Shown here: positions 1 through 12,029 of the stretch, one piece after another
Layout: every line of letters starts with the position of its first letter
Numbering within the stretch: position 1 is the first letter of the stretch
Source of the DNA: Cymbomonas tetramitiformis
Lineage: Eukaryota; Chlorophyta; Pyramimonadophyceae; Pyramimonadales; Pyramimonadaceae
Length of the DNA stretch: 64,000 bases
Assembly (NCBI GenBank): GCA_001247695.2
Contig: LGRX02035338.1
Coordinates: 1 to 64,000 of the forward strand
Direction of reading: 5' to 3'
The notes under the pieces: model-generated
What the model was told of the DNA's origin: nothing
The model's input: the letters and a program-made list of their open reading frames with translations, nothing else
Database searches by the model: none
Position numbers and translations under genes: made by a program

Positions 1-816
1 GAGACCGCGGCGGAGTATTTCTCGCGACTGGAGACCCGCATGGCCTCCGTCAACTTCCTGGCCGGCAGGGTCCCCAATTGCGTGGAGATGACCAACCTGT
101 CGATGCTCTCTACGTACCGCCGAGGGCTGAAATATGCACCCAAGGTGATGCGGCGCCTGAGAGCCATCCACTTGGATGTCTCCAAACCAGAAGAGTGGGA
201 GAGGAAGGCCGTCGTTGACGACATCCCAGGCACCCACAACGCCTTGTTGAAGATTCGGGAAGTTGCTGAGGAGGTGGAGAGTGACATTGACACGGAGGCG
301 GCTCAGAGGCGCTCTCAAGACAGTCCTCCCCGTGCTGTTTCCTTCGCTAACCCACCACCTCGCACCCCCTTCTACAGGCGTACCCCCTCTTCGAGCCGCC
401 CAGCTCTTGCCATGCTGGAGAATGGGCCTGCCACCACCGTCGCCGCGGCAGTGACCCCTTTGCCACCACCACCTGGCCTCTCCCGCCCCGACGCTCCGAA
501 AGTCCGCCGGTGCTTCGCCTGCGGCTCTGCGGAGCACATCGTCCGTAACTGTACGGACGAGGCTAAACTCAAGGAGTGGAGGGCCAATGCACCCGCTCGA
601 CTGGCGAATTCCCCTGGGTTTGTAGCCGCCGTCGTTTGGGCCATCGAGCAGCAGGAGGACATCTCCTCGGTGGATGGCGTCCCAGAGGAGTTCTCCGAGG
701 AGGTCTTGGCTCTTGCTACCTGTGAGGACGAGCAGAGCTACCAGACCCTGGCGGCCCTTGCGGGCATCGAGCTTGTGGAGGGTGACGGCCTCCCCCCGGT
801 GGAGAGCGATGAATGA
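1..816 (+). CDS. RE-A1 gag, C-terminal part
   Basis: Frame 1 is open from base 1 and ends at TGA 814-816. The segment corresponds to the last quarter of the 1.1-kb-residue gag in RE-A2. Near the end is a retroviral-type zinc knuckle, CFACGSAEHIVRNC (C-x2-C-x4-H-x4-C, near 513-552), which in gag proteins binds the element RNA. The region before it is basic and proline-rich; the tail after it is acidic. Gag forms the cytoplasmic virus-like particle in which reverse transcription takes place. The start lies outside the window. The next codons after the stop stay open in the same frame, so pol is probably expressed as a gag-pol fusion. Confidence 0.88.
   Translation, partial: ETAAEYFSRLETRMASVNFLAGRVPNCVEMTNLSMLSTYRRGLKYAPKVMRRLRAIHLDVSKPEEWERKAVVDDIPGTHNALLKIREVAEEVESDIDTEAAQRRSQDSPPRAVSFANPPPRTPFYRRTPSSSRPALAMLENGPATTVAAAVTPLPPPPGLSRPDAPKVRRCFACGSAEHIVRNCTDEAKLKEWRANAPARLANSPGFVAAVVWAIEQQEDISSVDGVPEEFSEEVLALATCEDEQSYQTLAALAGIELVEGDGLPPVESDE
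814..816 (+). promoter_or_regulatory. In-frame UGA between gag and pol (candidate readthrough stop)
   Basis: A single TGA followed by CTG separates gag and pol, which share the same reading frame; no ATG opens pol downstream. The same TGA-CTG is conserved in RE-A2 at 47088-47090. UGA followed by C is a leaky context known from viral readthrough. Suppression here is inferred. Confidence 0.6.
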
Positions 817-2319
817 CTGGCAGGCGGCCAGCCCCAGACCCTGCCCTTCGAGGAAGTGAGGTCTTGCCCTGATGATCAGACCCTCTCCGCCCTGGAGAAG
901 CGGTCAGAACCAGTGGAACCCCGACGCGCCCGAGGACGCAGAGACCCTTGGGGCCTACGTCCCCATCCCAAGAGCGTGGCCTTCACCTCTGGGACCCGCT
1001 TGCGACGCACCTACCGCTCAGCTGGTGCCCCATCGCCGCCGAGGGATGACTTGTCTAGCCACCCCCTTGCAGGAAGCACCCCCTTCGATGAGCCGTCACT
1101 ACCTCTTGATGACGGCCCTGCTTATACACAAGCGAGGATCGAGGGTCGGAGGGGACGGCGAGTCCCCCGGCACAGACCCCCATTATGGGCAGCAACCGCG
1201 GAGAGCCCCGCGATCTTCGCCCCCGACCGCGTGTTGTCCTACCACTGCCCATCTATCAGTCCAACCTCGCAGACCCACGGAAAAGGCTAACTGCGTGGCA
1301 CTGGAAGAGGGATCTGTACTCCCTTCCCCTCGAGGTCGCCATGCAAAAGGTCCGCAGAGCTCTGCGCAAATCCCCAGAGGCTGCCAAGGACCTGGTGGAT
1401 AAGATGTCGGAGCGCGCCCGCAGCCGCATACACTCTGGGAGTCGATCGCCAAAGGCGCGCGTGAACCGCGCCAACCAGCTGGCAGAGAGGATACGCATTG
1501 CCCGCGAACCTCAAGATCGCAAGGAGGGCCGTCAGCGCATAGCATTGTGGCACCTCCTCTCACACGACGGTCGCCAGCAAGTCCCCGAACCCTCTAACGC
1601 CAGCTCCCACGACCTCTACGCGGCTTGGAGAGAGCTGTCGCCCGCCGAGCAGCAAAAGGCAATCGCCACTTCGAGCCTAGACTCTTCTCCAGGTAGCAGG
1701 CTGTGGGAAAAGGAGGGCGCACGAAGAGCAGCAGCGAGATCTTCGACATCCCTCTGCACCCTGGACACTGAAGTGGGCACGATACCTGGGACAGCGGGAG
1801 ATGTGGGTCTACCTGGCGCCTGGTGCAGTCTGCACGCAGTACACCAGTACAAGATGAGGAAGCTGGGTCCCAGCCCCTTGGGAGCATCCCCTCCATCATC
1901 CTCGCTGGCCGAGCCCACAACAGAGACTACATCTTCGCACCATGATAACGCGCCGGCCACTCCGGCAGGAAACCCCGAAGGTTCATCCTACTGCTCAGAG
2001 GTAGAGGAGACCTCCACACCCAGTTCGCTTTGCTTCACCCAGCAGATGACCACCGTCAGAACGCATGAAGCAGATGAAGCGCCGCCCTGTCTCGACAGTC
2101 ACCCCATCGCTGAAGACCCTGAGGTGATGGAAGAGGAGTCCTCGGTCAATTCGCTCTGTTTCACCCAGCAGATGGCAGCAGCTGAGACCCCTGAGGCGAG
2201 AACTGACCACCAGAGCTCCCACCAACTCGCCCACAACTCCCCTACTGGCAGCCCTCAGCATGACGAGGATCCCCTCACCCATGGCAGTCTCATCAATAGT
2301 GTCGCTACCCATGCAAGCC

Positions 2320-2475
2320 CCACAACAAGCGGCACTACCCACGTGAGCCCCACAGTGAGCGGCACTACCCATGTAAGCCCTACCACCAGTGGCACTACTC
2401 ATGTGAGCCCTACTACCAGTGACACCACCCATGTGAGCCCTACCACCAGCGACACCACTCATGTCAGCCCCCCCT
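2320..2475 (+). repeat. 30-bp coding tandem repeat (THVSPTTSGT peptide)
   Basis: About six imperfect 30-bp units encode a Thr/Ser-rich decapeptide in the linker before the protease. The RE-A2 counterpart is at about 45441-45590. It is probably a flexible spacer, and the units are prone to copy-number change. Confidence 0.8.
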
Positions 2476-5039
2476 CGAGCGAATGCACCTCAGCGGGCAC
2501 CCTGCTGACGGCGAGTGTAGACAACCTCGTCAGTCATCCGACTGAAGATGTTGATTTGCTGGATGAGGAGTTCTACGCCGCGTGTAGGCAAACGTTGGAA
2601 GAATGCCGCGAGGCCTCGGACAACCTCCTCCCCAACCTCAAGTGCAAAAGCATACGCACAGATGGGGGAGTTCGGTGGAAGACCGACATCGAGGGTACCC
2701 TTGCAGCGGCACATGACGAAGAAGGACCGCTACTGCTGGTATTCTACGCAACCCTCAGAGGGCACACGGTCAAGGTGCTGATCGACTCGGGGGCCTCTGA
2801 CAACTTCATCTCGGAACAGAGCGCTAAGCGATGTGGCCTCACGACACGAGCCGGCTCCGAGATGCGAGTCACCCTGGCGGATGGATCTGTGAAGATCACT
2901 GGCGCCACCGCGTATGCCAAGTTTAACACGCACACCACCACGGGCACCTATACGGAGAACGCCCTTGCCCTCCGGATCCTACCACTGGGCATACAGGTGG
3001 ATGTTATCCTTGGCAGAAGGTGGCTGCGCAGTCACTCTCCTGTCACTCTGGGCTATGAAGGGAATGGCTCCGTCTCCTTCCTCAGGAAGTCCCGCAGTGG
3101 TAAGATTGGGGATCGCGTCACCATCACAGGCTGTTCTCCTGGGAAAGCATCTGGGGACAGGTCTCCGAAGGGCACGGCCTGCGCGGGATTGGTGGATGAG
3201 GTGTTCCTAACCCCTGCCCAGCTGAAGAAGTACCTGGTGTACGCGGAGACGCAGAAGCTACGCGGCAATGACGACCCGGAGATACAACCCGCCTGGCTCA
3301 TGGTGGCCGAGAAGTCCCCCGATGATACTGCTTCTGCCTTTGCAGCCACGGCTATCGACTCTGAGAACGCCGAACCCGCTGCGGATACTGAAGATGCAGA
3401 AGTGAGCCCTGAGTGGACCCTCAAGTTTCAGGACTTCTGGGGTGAGGAGTACAAAAAGGAGATGACGACTGCCCTACCGAACATCGATGGACTCAGACAT
3501 GACCCCCAAGATGAAGCCAACATTAACCTGGACCCTGAGCTGAGCAAGAAGGGGCCTCCCTGCCAGCGCATCTACAAGAAGTCTGCAGAGGAACTCCGCC
3601 AACTTCGAGAACGCGTGGAGACTCTGATGTCCAAGGGCTACATCCGACCCTCTTCCAGCCCTTATGCAGCTCCCTGTCTGATGGTCCCCAAACCGGGAAA
3701 CGGTAGCATAATGATTCGGGAATAGATAACTCCAAAATGGGGAATAGAAATTTCAATCTGTTTTTGGGGAATAGGTGTGTGACACATGCATATGCGTCTA
3801 AAGTTTTGCGTTTAAATTTTTAATAAAGCGTTAAAATTTTCCCCCCACCCATCTGTTCACTTTCGTTTTGCAAACATGAGGAAGCCTCCGAAAAAGTACG
3901 GCAGGGTGTGCCTTTCTTGCGACAACGGCGGGTATCGATGTACTGTTGAACACACTGATGGTATGCATTTTATTGTCCTCTATTCAAGAAAAAGGACAGG
4001 GTAAAAGATTCTCCATAAAAAATGAAAGGTGCGTTGCCCTTGCTTTCCACGGTTCCCTTGTACAGTTGACTACATATATAATAAGTGTTAGGAACAACTT
4101 TTTTTGCGCAAGCAAGATTACGGGGCTTTCATTGAACCAAATACGGGGCTTTCATTGAACTAGATACAGGGCTTTCGTTGAACCAGATACGTGGCTTTCG
4201 TTGAACCAGGTACCGTACGTGGCTTTCATCGAACGAGATACGTAATGCTACGCGAGTTCCTGACCACGATACCGAGTGTGCAGGCAATTCTGCTTAAATT
4301 AGAAAGGGTTGGAAGCAAGATCCGTTCGGAATCTAGGATGCTGGACGGGTCTTGAGAGGGGGGTAATGGGCGTGATTCGAGCCAGCCAACACGACTCACG
4401 CCCAACAGGGACGCATCCTGCACCGCATGAACATATCACGCATATCATATAAGCATAATAAACACATACTGACCGTTTGGCAGTGCAATTTCACCTCTAG
4501 CGGAAACGCGGATGTCAACCGCGTCCACGTTTCCGCTAGGCGTTTCTTCCCTCATTCGCGCGCTCGTTTGCAAGAGAGCCTGGGCAACGGATGAGGGAAG
4601 CGTTAGCAAAAATAGTATTTCGTATGCGTTGTTTTCCCTAAACAAATTGCACAAACTGAACGGTCAACCACACATCTCGTTGTGGGATGACGCGTTCATT
4701 TGGCGGAAGCGGGTGGAATTTAAGGAATTTGAAACCCGCAATAGTTGCGCTACATGGGGTTTCATCTTCTTTGCGAAACGGGTACCCACATCATACTAAG
4801 TAGGAATATGTGATAATATTTTGAAGCAAAAGATTACTCAGATTAGTATACAATCTTTATTTCGCTGGACAGGGGCACACTCCCGGAGAGAAAGCCTTCC
4901 GCCTTTAGTTAAAATTGCATATTTAACAAATCAAACAGTGAGTATTTTCTTCAAGTATTTTCAGACGGTAATACTTAAACACTGGTAATACTTAAACACT
5001 GAGTGTTGTCTCGCGTGTTGTCACCAAGCCTTAGAAACT

Positions 5040-5345
5040 CACGATCTCACTCCCAAAGTGACCAAAAACCGTTCGATCGGCGATCGAACGGTTTTTGGTC
5101 ACTTTGGGAACGCGTCTGAAAATACTCAGTGTTGTCACCAAGCCTAAACTCGCGATCTTACTCCCGAAGTGACCAAAAACCGTTCGATCGCCAATCGTTC
5201 GGTTTTTGGTCACTTTGGGAACGCGTCTGAAAATACTCAGTGTTGTTTCGCGTGTTGTCACCAAGCCTAAACTCACGATCTCACTCCCAAAGTGACCAAA
5301 AACCGTTCGATCGCCGATCGTTCGGTTTTTGGTGACTTTGGGAAC
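5040..5345. repeat. Three tandem long palindromes
   Basis: Three units of about 60 bp centred near 5078, 5191 and 5314. Each has arms of nearly 30 bases reading CCAAAGTGACCAAAAACCG... and its complement around a GATCG core. They are separated by a shared spacer ending GAAAATACTCAGTGTTGT. The first is almost perfect; the others have a few mismatches. They could extrude as cruciforms or fold as RNA hairpins. Confidence 0.85.
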
Positions 5346-5454
5346 GTCTGAAAATACTTAGAGAAAATACCAGACAGGTCTTTGCAACCAAGCCGACTTC
5401 AGTTCTCACATACTGTAGAGCCCTAAACGTACGGTTTACGCCCTCCCGAATCTG

Positions 5455-5520
5455 GAATTCACGGCCGTTAATATTAAATTCACGGCCGTGAATATTAAAT
5501 TCACGGCCGTGAATATTTCA
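5455..5520. repeat. 19-bp tandem repeat, three copies
   Basis: The unit ATTAAATTCACGGCCGTGA is repeated about three times and contains the palindrome TCACGGCCGTGA. It lies inside the 3.4-kb TIR element, with no coding function seen. Confidence 0.75.
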
Positions 5521-5639
5521 CTGCACGTATGATTGCCCACACTGTTTGCGAGTAAATTAGATTGGGAAAACATTTTCCAACGTTCGTAATGCCCAAAGAT
5601 ATATCATTTAGACTCTTAGGTAGGAGTTTTTTTAGCTCT

Positions 5640-6840
5640 TGACTGAGCCGTGGCCGCATCAGCTCAGTTTGCAGTCGCGACTGCGAGCTAAGCTGAGAGG
5701 CCCTTATAACTTTCATGCACATCGCATCAAAACTCAAACAGCGGAGGGGTTCTCGTGCGTTCTAGCGCACGATACTTGGCACCAATATTGCTAACAGCAA
5801 TATTGGTGCACCCTCAAACGCACAACCTCTGATGTCAGCTATGCGCAAAACGCGTGCTACACATCATGGGTTTCGGTACATGCAAATCCAAACCCAAACA
5901 TGCCAAACAGCAAAGGGCTTCCCGTGAGTTCCAGCGCCCGTAACTTTGCAAAAGTATTACTAAGATATATATCTTTTAGTTGCCAAAGGCCCAAGGCCTC
6001 AAAAGCCTTGTGCACGAAGCCATCAATTTATTTCTTTGGAGATTTATTGGGTTTGTGTTCGAGTTTACCCAAACCCAATACATGCCAAACTGAAAAGCAA
6101 TTCCCGTGCGTTATAGCGCGCGAAACTATGCACAAATATTTACAAGACACATATCTTTCAGTTCTCAGAAGCACAAGGTTTGAGATAACTTGTTGGCAAA
6201 ACCATCAATTTATTTCTTTGGCAGATCTATTGGGCTTGGGTTCGAATGTTTCCAAACCCAATACATGCTAAACAGCGAAGGGCTTCCCGTGCGTTCTAGC
6301 GCACGTAACTGCGTAGAAATATTGCCAAGATATTTATCTTTGATATATTCGAAGCACAAGGTCTAAGAAAATCTGTGCACAAAATGGTATTACTATTTCT
6401 TTGACACAGATTTTAGCGTGATATACAAACTCATAAATCTGGGTCAAAGAAATGATATGTTAACTTCGCGCACAAGCTATCGCAAACCTTGCACTTCAGA
6501 AAAGTGAAATATATGCATCTTATCAATATATTTTGCAAAGTTACGTGCGCTGGAACTCACGGGAAGCCCTTCGCTGTTTGGCATGCTTGGGTTTGGGTTT
6601 CAAACCCAAAAGGCATCATGCCAGCACGCGGCCGTCTTTAATATACTCAACGGCTTGCCATATGCTCTTGAGGGTGCACTGATATTGATATGAACAATAT
6701 CACTGCCAAGTTTCGTGAGAAGATTCTCACGAAAACCCCTATTATGCAAAGCCGCAAGTGGTTGAAACCATCTCACACCGCACCAACTTAGCTTGCAGTC
6801 GCGAAGGCTAAGCTGATGCGGTTGCGGATGGGGCCAATCG
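5640..6840. repeat. Fold-back region with three direct repeats of about 185-195 bp
   Basis: Direct units begin near 5890, 6080 and 6265 and share CTTCCCGTGCGTTCTAGCGC-like blocks and CCAAACCCAATACATGC. An inverted counterpart runs from about 6530 to 6830: the GCAATATTGGTGCACCCT block near 5800 and the GCATCAGCT..TAG block near 5660 recur in reverse order and orientation. The arrangement is a long interrupted hairpin typical of fold-back transposons. Confidence 0.7.
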
Positions 6841-7176
6841 ATAGTTCAAACGAAAGGTATTCACCTAATGAATACAAACGCTTTAGAATCGAATGGTGGA
6901 AAAAATTATGCTTCATGCTACATTTTTCTCCTCCTGGTCCTCCATGGCTGTGAAGTGTTGGGGAGTGTGCTAGTCAAACTGCTTGTAAATTTTTTTGGCG
7001 CTCGATTGAATTAAGCATGGTTACATGTGACATATAATCTATTCCCCAAAAACAGATCGAAAATTCTATTCCCCATTTTGGAGCTATCTATTCCTCGATA
7101 ACCTTTTTTCCCCGGGAAACCCCAAGGAGCTGCGACTGGTGATCGATTACCGGCTCCTCAACCGCCAGACAGTTAA

Positions 7177-8015
7177 CCTCTTAGCCGGTAACGCTATTTC
7201 CGGCCAAAAATGCATGTTTTGTGTGGGAAGCGGGTGTGGTGCTCACATACATAAGCATGCCACGGTGATTATACATGTTTTCGACACCTATCGCAACTAC
7301 AAATTGAGCTATTGTATGAACATCTATGGCATATATATCGTGAGATATACCGATTATACAAGCAAAACTTCTCCAAATTTTAGCAATCGATTTTACGCAA
7401 AAGCGATTCTTGGTCGCCTAAGGTCTCTTAAGCGGTTGCCGTTAGTACGATGCTATCGGCCTTGGCCATGTTTAAACTTTTGTCAGTCATATGTTGAGTT
7501 AAATGTGCCTACATCTCGATATACGTGGCCTTTTTACGAAAAAAACATGAAAAAAACATGCGAGTCTTCAATGTTTTTCATACTTAAGCAATGTTTTCCA
7601 TACTTAAGCGATCAGTCTGCGTGTATTTCACATATAAGCGAGGATGTATAGCCCTTAGCACTCATATATCGATATGTGATGGTTGAATGTGGCATACCCT
7701 GAACATATATGGTCATGCACATTCATATCAATGTCAAAGTTGTCTAATCATGCAGATTTGAGCCGATTTCCGTTTCAAAATTGGCTATAAAAAGCATTAT
7801 TGTCGGTTCAAATTGTTATGAATATGATAAGAGTGTATGTGTATCCCATACAAATCTGCCATGGAGTGATGCATGCATGCTCACTATGCACACATACCCT
7901 CGGTTGTATCATGTCTAGAGTTCGCCTAACCCGTTTTGGTGAGCACACGTGCATGCGAAACCAAAAGGACCGCGGGTGGTTTGTTACGATATCGTAACGG
8001 CTACCGGCTAAGAGG
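7177..8015. mobile_element. piggyBac-like non-autonomous element, 839 bp
   Basis: It is flanked by TTAA at 7173-7176 and 8016-8019; RE-A2 has a single TTAA at this site (about 44148). The terminal inverted repeats are CCTCTTAGCCGGTA at both ends. A TTAA duplication with CC-starting termini is diagnostic of the piggyBac superfamily. Just inside the right end is the 16-bp palindrome GTTACGATATCGTAAC. No transposase frame is present. Removing the element with one TTAA restores the RT codons exactly. Confidence 0.9.
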
Positions 8016-9689
8016 TTAAGGACAAGTATCCTCTCCCAGACATCCAGATGATGTTCGACGAGATGCAGGGTGCGAAGTTCTTCTCTTCGTTCGACGCGGT
8101 GGATGGCTTCTGGCAAGTACCGATGGCACCAGGAGATGTCGAGAAGACCGCCTTCACCACCCAGATGGGGTCATATGAGTGGTTGGTCATGCCGCAGGGG
8201 CTGCAGAATTCACCGTCTCGGTACCAGCGACGGATGCAGCGAGCCTTGGGCCATCTCCCATTTGTCCGGATCTTCATCGATGATGTGGTCGTCTTCAGCA
8301 ACACCGCTGCAGAGCACTACGAGCACGTCAAACAACTGCTCCTGACATGCAGGGAGAAGGGCGTCTTCCTCAAGAGGTCCAAGTGCCAATTGTTGAAGAA
8401 ATCCTTGCGGTTCCTTGGCCACTGTATCTCCGCAGATGGCTGCAGACCCCAACACGACAAGGTGGCTGCAGTGAGGGACTGGCCCGAGCTGGAGACGGTT
8501 ACCCACGTCAGGCAGTTCTTGGGCCTAGCGGGGTATTACCGCAGGTTCATCCACTGCTTCTCCGAGATCGCTCAGCCCCTCACCCGGTTGACCAAGTCGG
8601 ACGTACCCTGGGAGTGGGGTCCCATGCAGCAGTGGGCCTTCGAGGAGCTGAAGAAGGCCCTCACCTCAGCGCCAGTGCTCGCCTTGCCCAACATTAAGGG
8701 TGCCGCAGACGGCACAGCACCTTTCGTGGTGCAGACGGATGCTAGCGGCATCGCTCTTGGGGGAGTACTGATGCAAGACAATGGAGATGGTCTTGGGCTG
8801 CGCGTGATAGCCTACGAGAGCCGCCAGTTCTCAGCCGCCGAGCAGAATTATCACACCGGCGAGCGTGAGCTAGGTGCTCTACACCACTGTACCACCGTTA
8901 CCTGGCGGCATTACCTCATCTTCACCAACTTCCGCATCCAGGGTGATCACCGCCCCCTTGAATGGCTGATGGAACCTGGCAGGGAGCTTAGCCGCAGACA
9001 GGCACGCTGGTACATGGATCTGGTGGAGGTGGGAGTCCCGAGAATGGAGTACATCAAAGGAGCGCTGCTGCTGGTACCGGACGCCCTGTCCAGAAGACCC
9101 GACTTCAAAGACAAGGACGTGCGTGAGGGGTTGAAGGAGGCAGGGGTGATCGACCCCACCTCAGATCTACCGAAAGACCCCCTGGCAACGCTGGAGTCTG
9201 AATACTTCTCCAGCTCACCACCCGCAGCTCATCCCCACTGGGCCCAGACTGTTGACTGTTGGCTCTCAGCAGTGGAGACCCTCTCCGTGGCGGAACAGGC
9301 CATGGACATGGGGGAGACCATCGCTCTCGTTAACCCGAAGCTCTATAAGGGAATGAAGGAGGATCACCTCGACTTCGACATGCCTGACTGGCCTGCAGCT
9401 GATAGCGCGAAGCCGGTAGAAGCTCCACACAAACCCCCTGATAGAGCTCCACCCCAGATAAGGATAACGAGGAGTATGTCACGCGCTGGGAAGGCCTCTA
9501 CGACCCCAGCGCCTCCGCAGTTGGCGTCACCGAAGACGCGAACGCCTACGTCACGAGCTGACGCATTGGAGGCGCCCACTGAGAAGGTTCCAACGAGCTC
9601 ACCAACCCCGCAGCAGGCGCCCCAACAGTCAACTCCATCCCCGGTCCTTCACCCACAGAAACGGCGGGCTCCCCCAGAGGACTCACAGA

Positions 9690-10125
9690 ATTGGCGTGTC
9701 CGAGCAGAGTACTCCTCGAAGTACGCCGAGAAATTTGGACCCTTCGATGTGGACGCCTGTTGTGACTTTGGCGGCCGCAACAGACAGGCGGATAGATTCT
9801 GGACAGACTGCCTTTCAGAGAAATGGAGGGGCCTTCGGGTTTGGTGTAACCCTCCATACAACTCCAAGTGCATTACTGTGGAGGCGATCTTGAACAAGTA
9901 TATCGCAGAATGGAAGGCAGACCCAGAGAACACCTCAGCAGTATTCGTTCTACCAGATCATCAGTCCAAGCTCCCCGCGTGGCGCAAACTTTTCAGAAAG
10001 GCCAATATGCAGATTGTGGAGGTCATCCCTACTCACGATGACAAGGGCGAGCCCAACCAGTTCTTCGAGAACCCAGATGGGAGAGCCTTCGACCTTCGCT
10101 GGCCTGTTCTGATAGTACACGCCCC
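9690..10125 (+). other. Dam-like N6-adenine methyltransferase domain in RE-A1 pol
   Basis: Located between RNase H and integrase. FDVDACCDFGGRN is followed about 35 residues later by WCNPPYN, the NPPY catalytic motif of amino-methyltransferases. Further on, VFVLPDHQSKLPAWR and a terminal hydrophobic strand complete a domain of about 150 residues resembling phage-type Dam proteins (DNA N-6-adenine-methyltransferase family). In that family the NPPY loop binds the flipped adenine. The same domain is intact in RE-A2 at about 42010-42470. Whether it is active on DNA is not known. Confidence 0.8.
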
Positions 10126-11589
10126 TCCCGCCAAACCACAACCAGCACGCGTGAGGCATCCGCGAACAGCCCCCGCTGTGATAAGGACAGGTGAGGCGGC
10201 AGACTTCAGAGACGCAGCCTCCCAGCAGTCGGACTCAAAGTTCCTGCGCGCGTTGAAAGCGGAGTACACCCGAGAGGGGACACTTCGTTCACTAAGAGAG
10301 AAAGTGAAGGCGGCACCACACCAATGCCTACAGGACTTCAGGCTAGTGGGTGAAGTGGTTTGGAGGACCGCAGCAGGGAGATATCAGTTGGTGCTGGGGG
10401 AGGACTCTCCACTTCGAGAAGTAGTGATTCGCCATGCTCATGAGTCATTGTCCTCGGGTCACACTGGGCGAGACAAGACTCTGGAGAGGGTGCTGCGACG
10501 CTTCTATTGGCGTGGTGCCGCGGAAGATGTGGGCACTTGGGTTGCATCCTGCGCAGTGTGCCAATCAGTGAGGCCGCGGGGAACTTACCCGGATGGGTTG
10601 CTAAACCCTCACAGCATCCCGAACAGGCCATGGCAGGATGTCGCGGTGGACTTCGTCACCGGCCTGCCGGTATCAGAGAGGGGCAATGACGCTTTCGTGG
10701 CCTTCACCTGCAAGCTGACGAAGATGGTCCACGTTGTGCCGATGAACTTCGGCGACAGCTCCGCAGCTGTGGTGGCCAGAATCTACTTTGACTCGGTGTG
10801 GCGCTTACATGGCGCGCCTATGAAGATTGTCTCTGATCGTGACCCACGGTTTCAAGATGCTTTCTGGCAGGAACTCATGAGACTGATGGGTGTGAAAGTG
10901 GCTCGTACCACGCCGTACAACCCTCGGTCTGACGGCCAGGCGGAACACAGCAACAGGGTTATTGAGGACATGCTCAGGTCCTTTGTAGACGCCAATGTGG
11001 AGGACTGGGATCTGTTCACCACTAACGTGGAGTTCGCGATCAATGACTCCAGGAGTGAATCTACTGGCTTCACGCCATTTGAGCTGGTGTTCGGGTTCTC
11101 GCCGCTGTCGCAGTTGGACCTTTTCCTGGAGGCCGCACAGTCCACCGCTGGACGACGAACTGGGGGAGTAGGCACCGCACACGAAGTGGCTGTGAAATTT
11201 TCGTCGCAGCTGCGGGACGCCAGACAGCGGTTAGAGCTGGCTCAACAGCGACAGCGCGAACAGTTTGATCGCAGGCACGGGCAGCGGGAGTATGCTGTTG
11301 GAGATCTGGTCTGGATAGAGGCGAAACACCTTACGGAGAAGGTGATGGATCGCTCCATCTGTAGGAAACTGACCAAGCGCTGGCATGGACCAGTTCCTGT
11401 GACCGAACGCTTCTTCAGCGATATACAGATGACCATGCCCGAGGCCGACAGAGGAGCTCCAGTAGCCTACCGCCTACGCCTCCCTCCTCACTGGCGGATT
11501 CACGACGTGTTCGCTCAACATCGCCTCAAACCGTACACCAGCGGTCAAGATGCTTTTGCCGCACGCGATCACCTAGCAGTACCTGAAGA

Positions 11590-11770
11590 GGTGGTAGTGG
11601 ACGGTCAGAAGGAAGCACACGTTGAGCGCATTCTTGCACGTCGAGTGCGGTCTGTTCGAGGAAAGGAGGTGGAAGAGTGGAAGGTTCGCTGGACTGGCTA
11701 CTCCAAAGCTCACGACCAATGGAGGACGCGTGACAAACTTGAACGCGGAAGTCCACTTCAACAACTTCGT
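11590..11770 (+). other. Chromodomain in RE-A1 pol
   Basis: Encodes HVERILARRVRSVRGKEVEE, then WKVRWTGYSKAHDQW. This follows the chromodomain pattern of V-E-x-I-L, a Y/W-rich sheet (W-K-V-R-W-x-G-Y) and D-x-W-x-x-x-x-x-L. In chromoviruses this module sits after the integrase and directs integration to histone-marked chromatin. Confidence 0.88.
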
Positions 11771-12029
11771 GAATTCGAGCAAGCGAGACTGCACATGGAA
11801 GCGCAAGTCCGCGACGAAGCCACTCGACGACGCGAGCAGCGTGGCCGTCACTCCGCTCAAGCCGGAATGACACTGGCCCACCTCATCACTAATCCCTGCG
11901 ATGAACTGGACCAGCTCGAACAGATGGAAGATGATATCCCCCTGCCGTGGGAACGCCAAGAGCGCGTGGAAGATGGGTCGTTGGCACTGGTGACAGAGCT
12001 GCTGGCAATACAGGCAAAAACAACCCGCA

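Larger units (their letters stand above)
3702..7111. mobile_element. 3.4-kb non-autonomous TIR element with 9-bp target duplication
   Basis: The insertion interrupts the RT coding region of RE-A1. The 9-mer CCGGGAAAC occurs at 3693-3701 and again at 7112-7120, and the matching place in RE-A2 (around 44205) is uninterrupted. The ends are inverted repeats of roughly 80 bp: GGAATAGATAACTCC near the left end and its near complement near the right, each followed by a shared GGGGAATAG motif. A 9-bp duplication with long inverted termini is typical of Mutator-like elements. No transposase-like frame is present, so it must be mobilised in trans. The interior is filled with palindromes and fold-back repeats. 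Confidence 0.85.

Noticed and set aside
7139..7651. 170-residue frame as a piggyBac protein
   Set aside because: It begins in RT codons of RE-A1 and runs into the non-coding MITE by chance; no transposase motif.
9950..11959. Long antisense frames opposite RE-A pol (and the mirror set in 40200-43600)
   Set aside because: They mirror the codon structure of the real pol frame, recur only because RE-A is duplicated, and show no domain.
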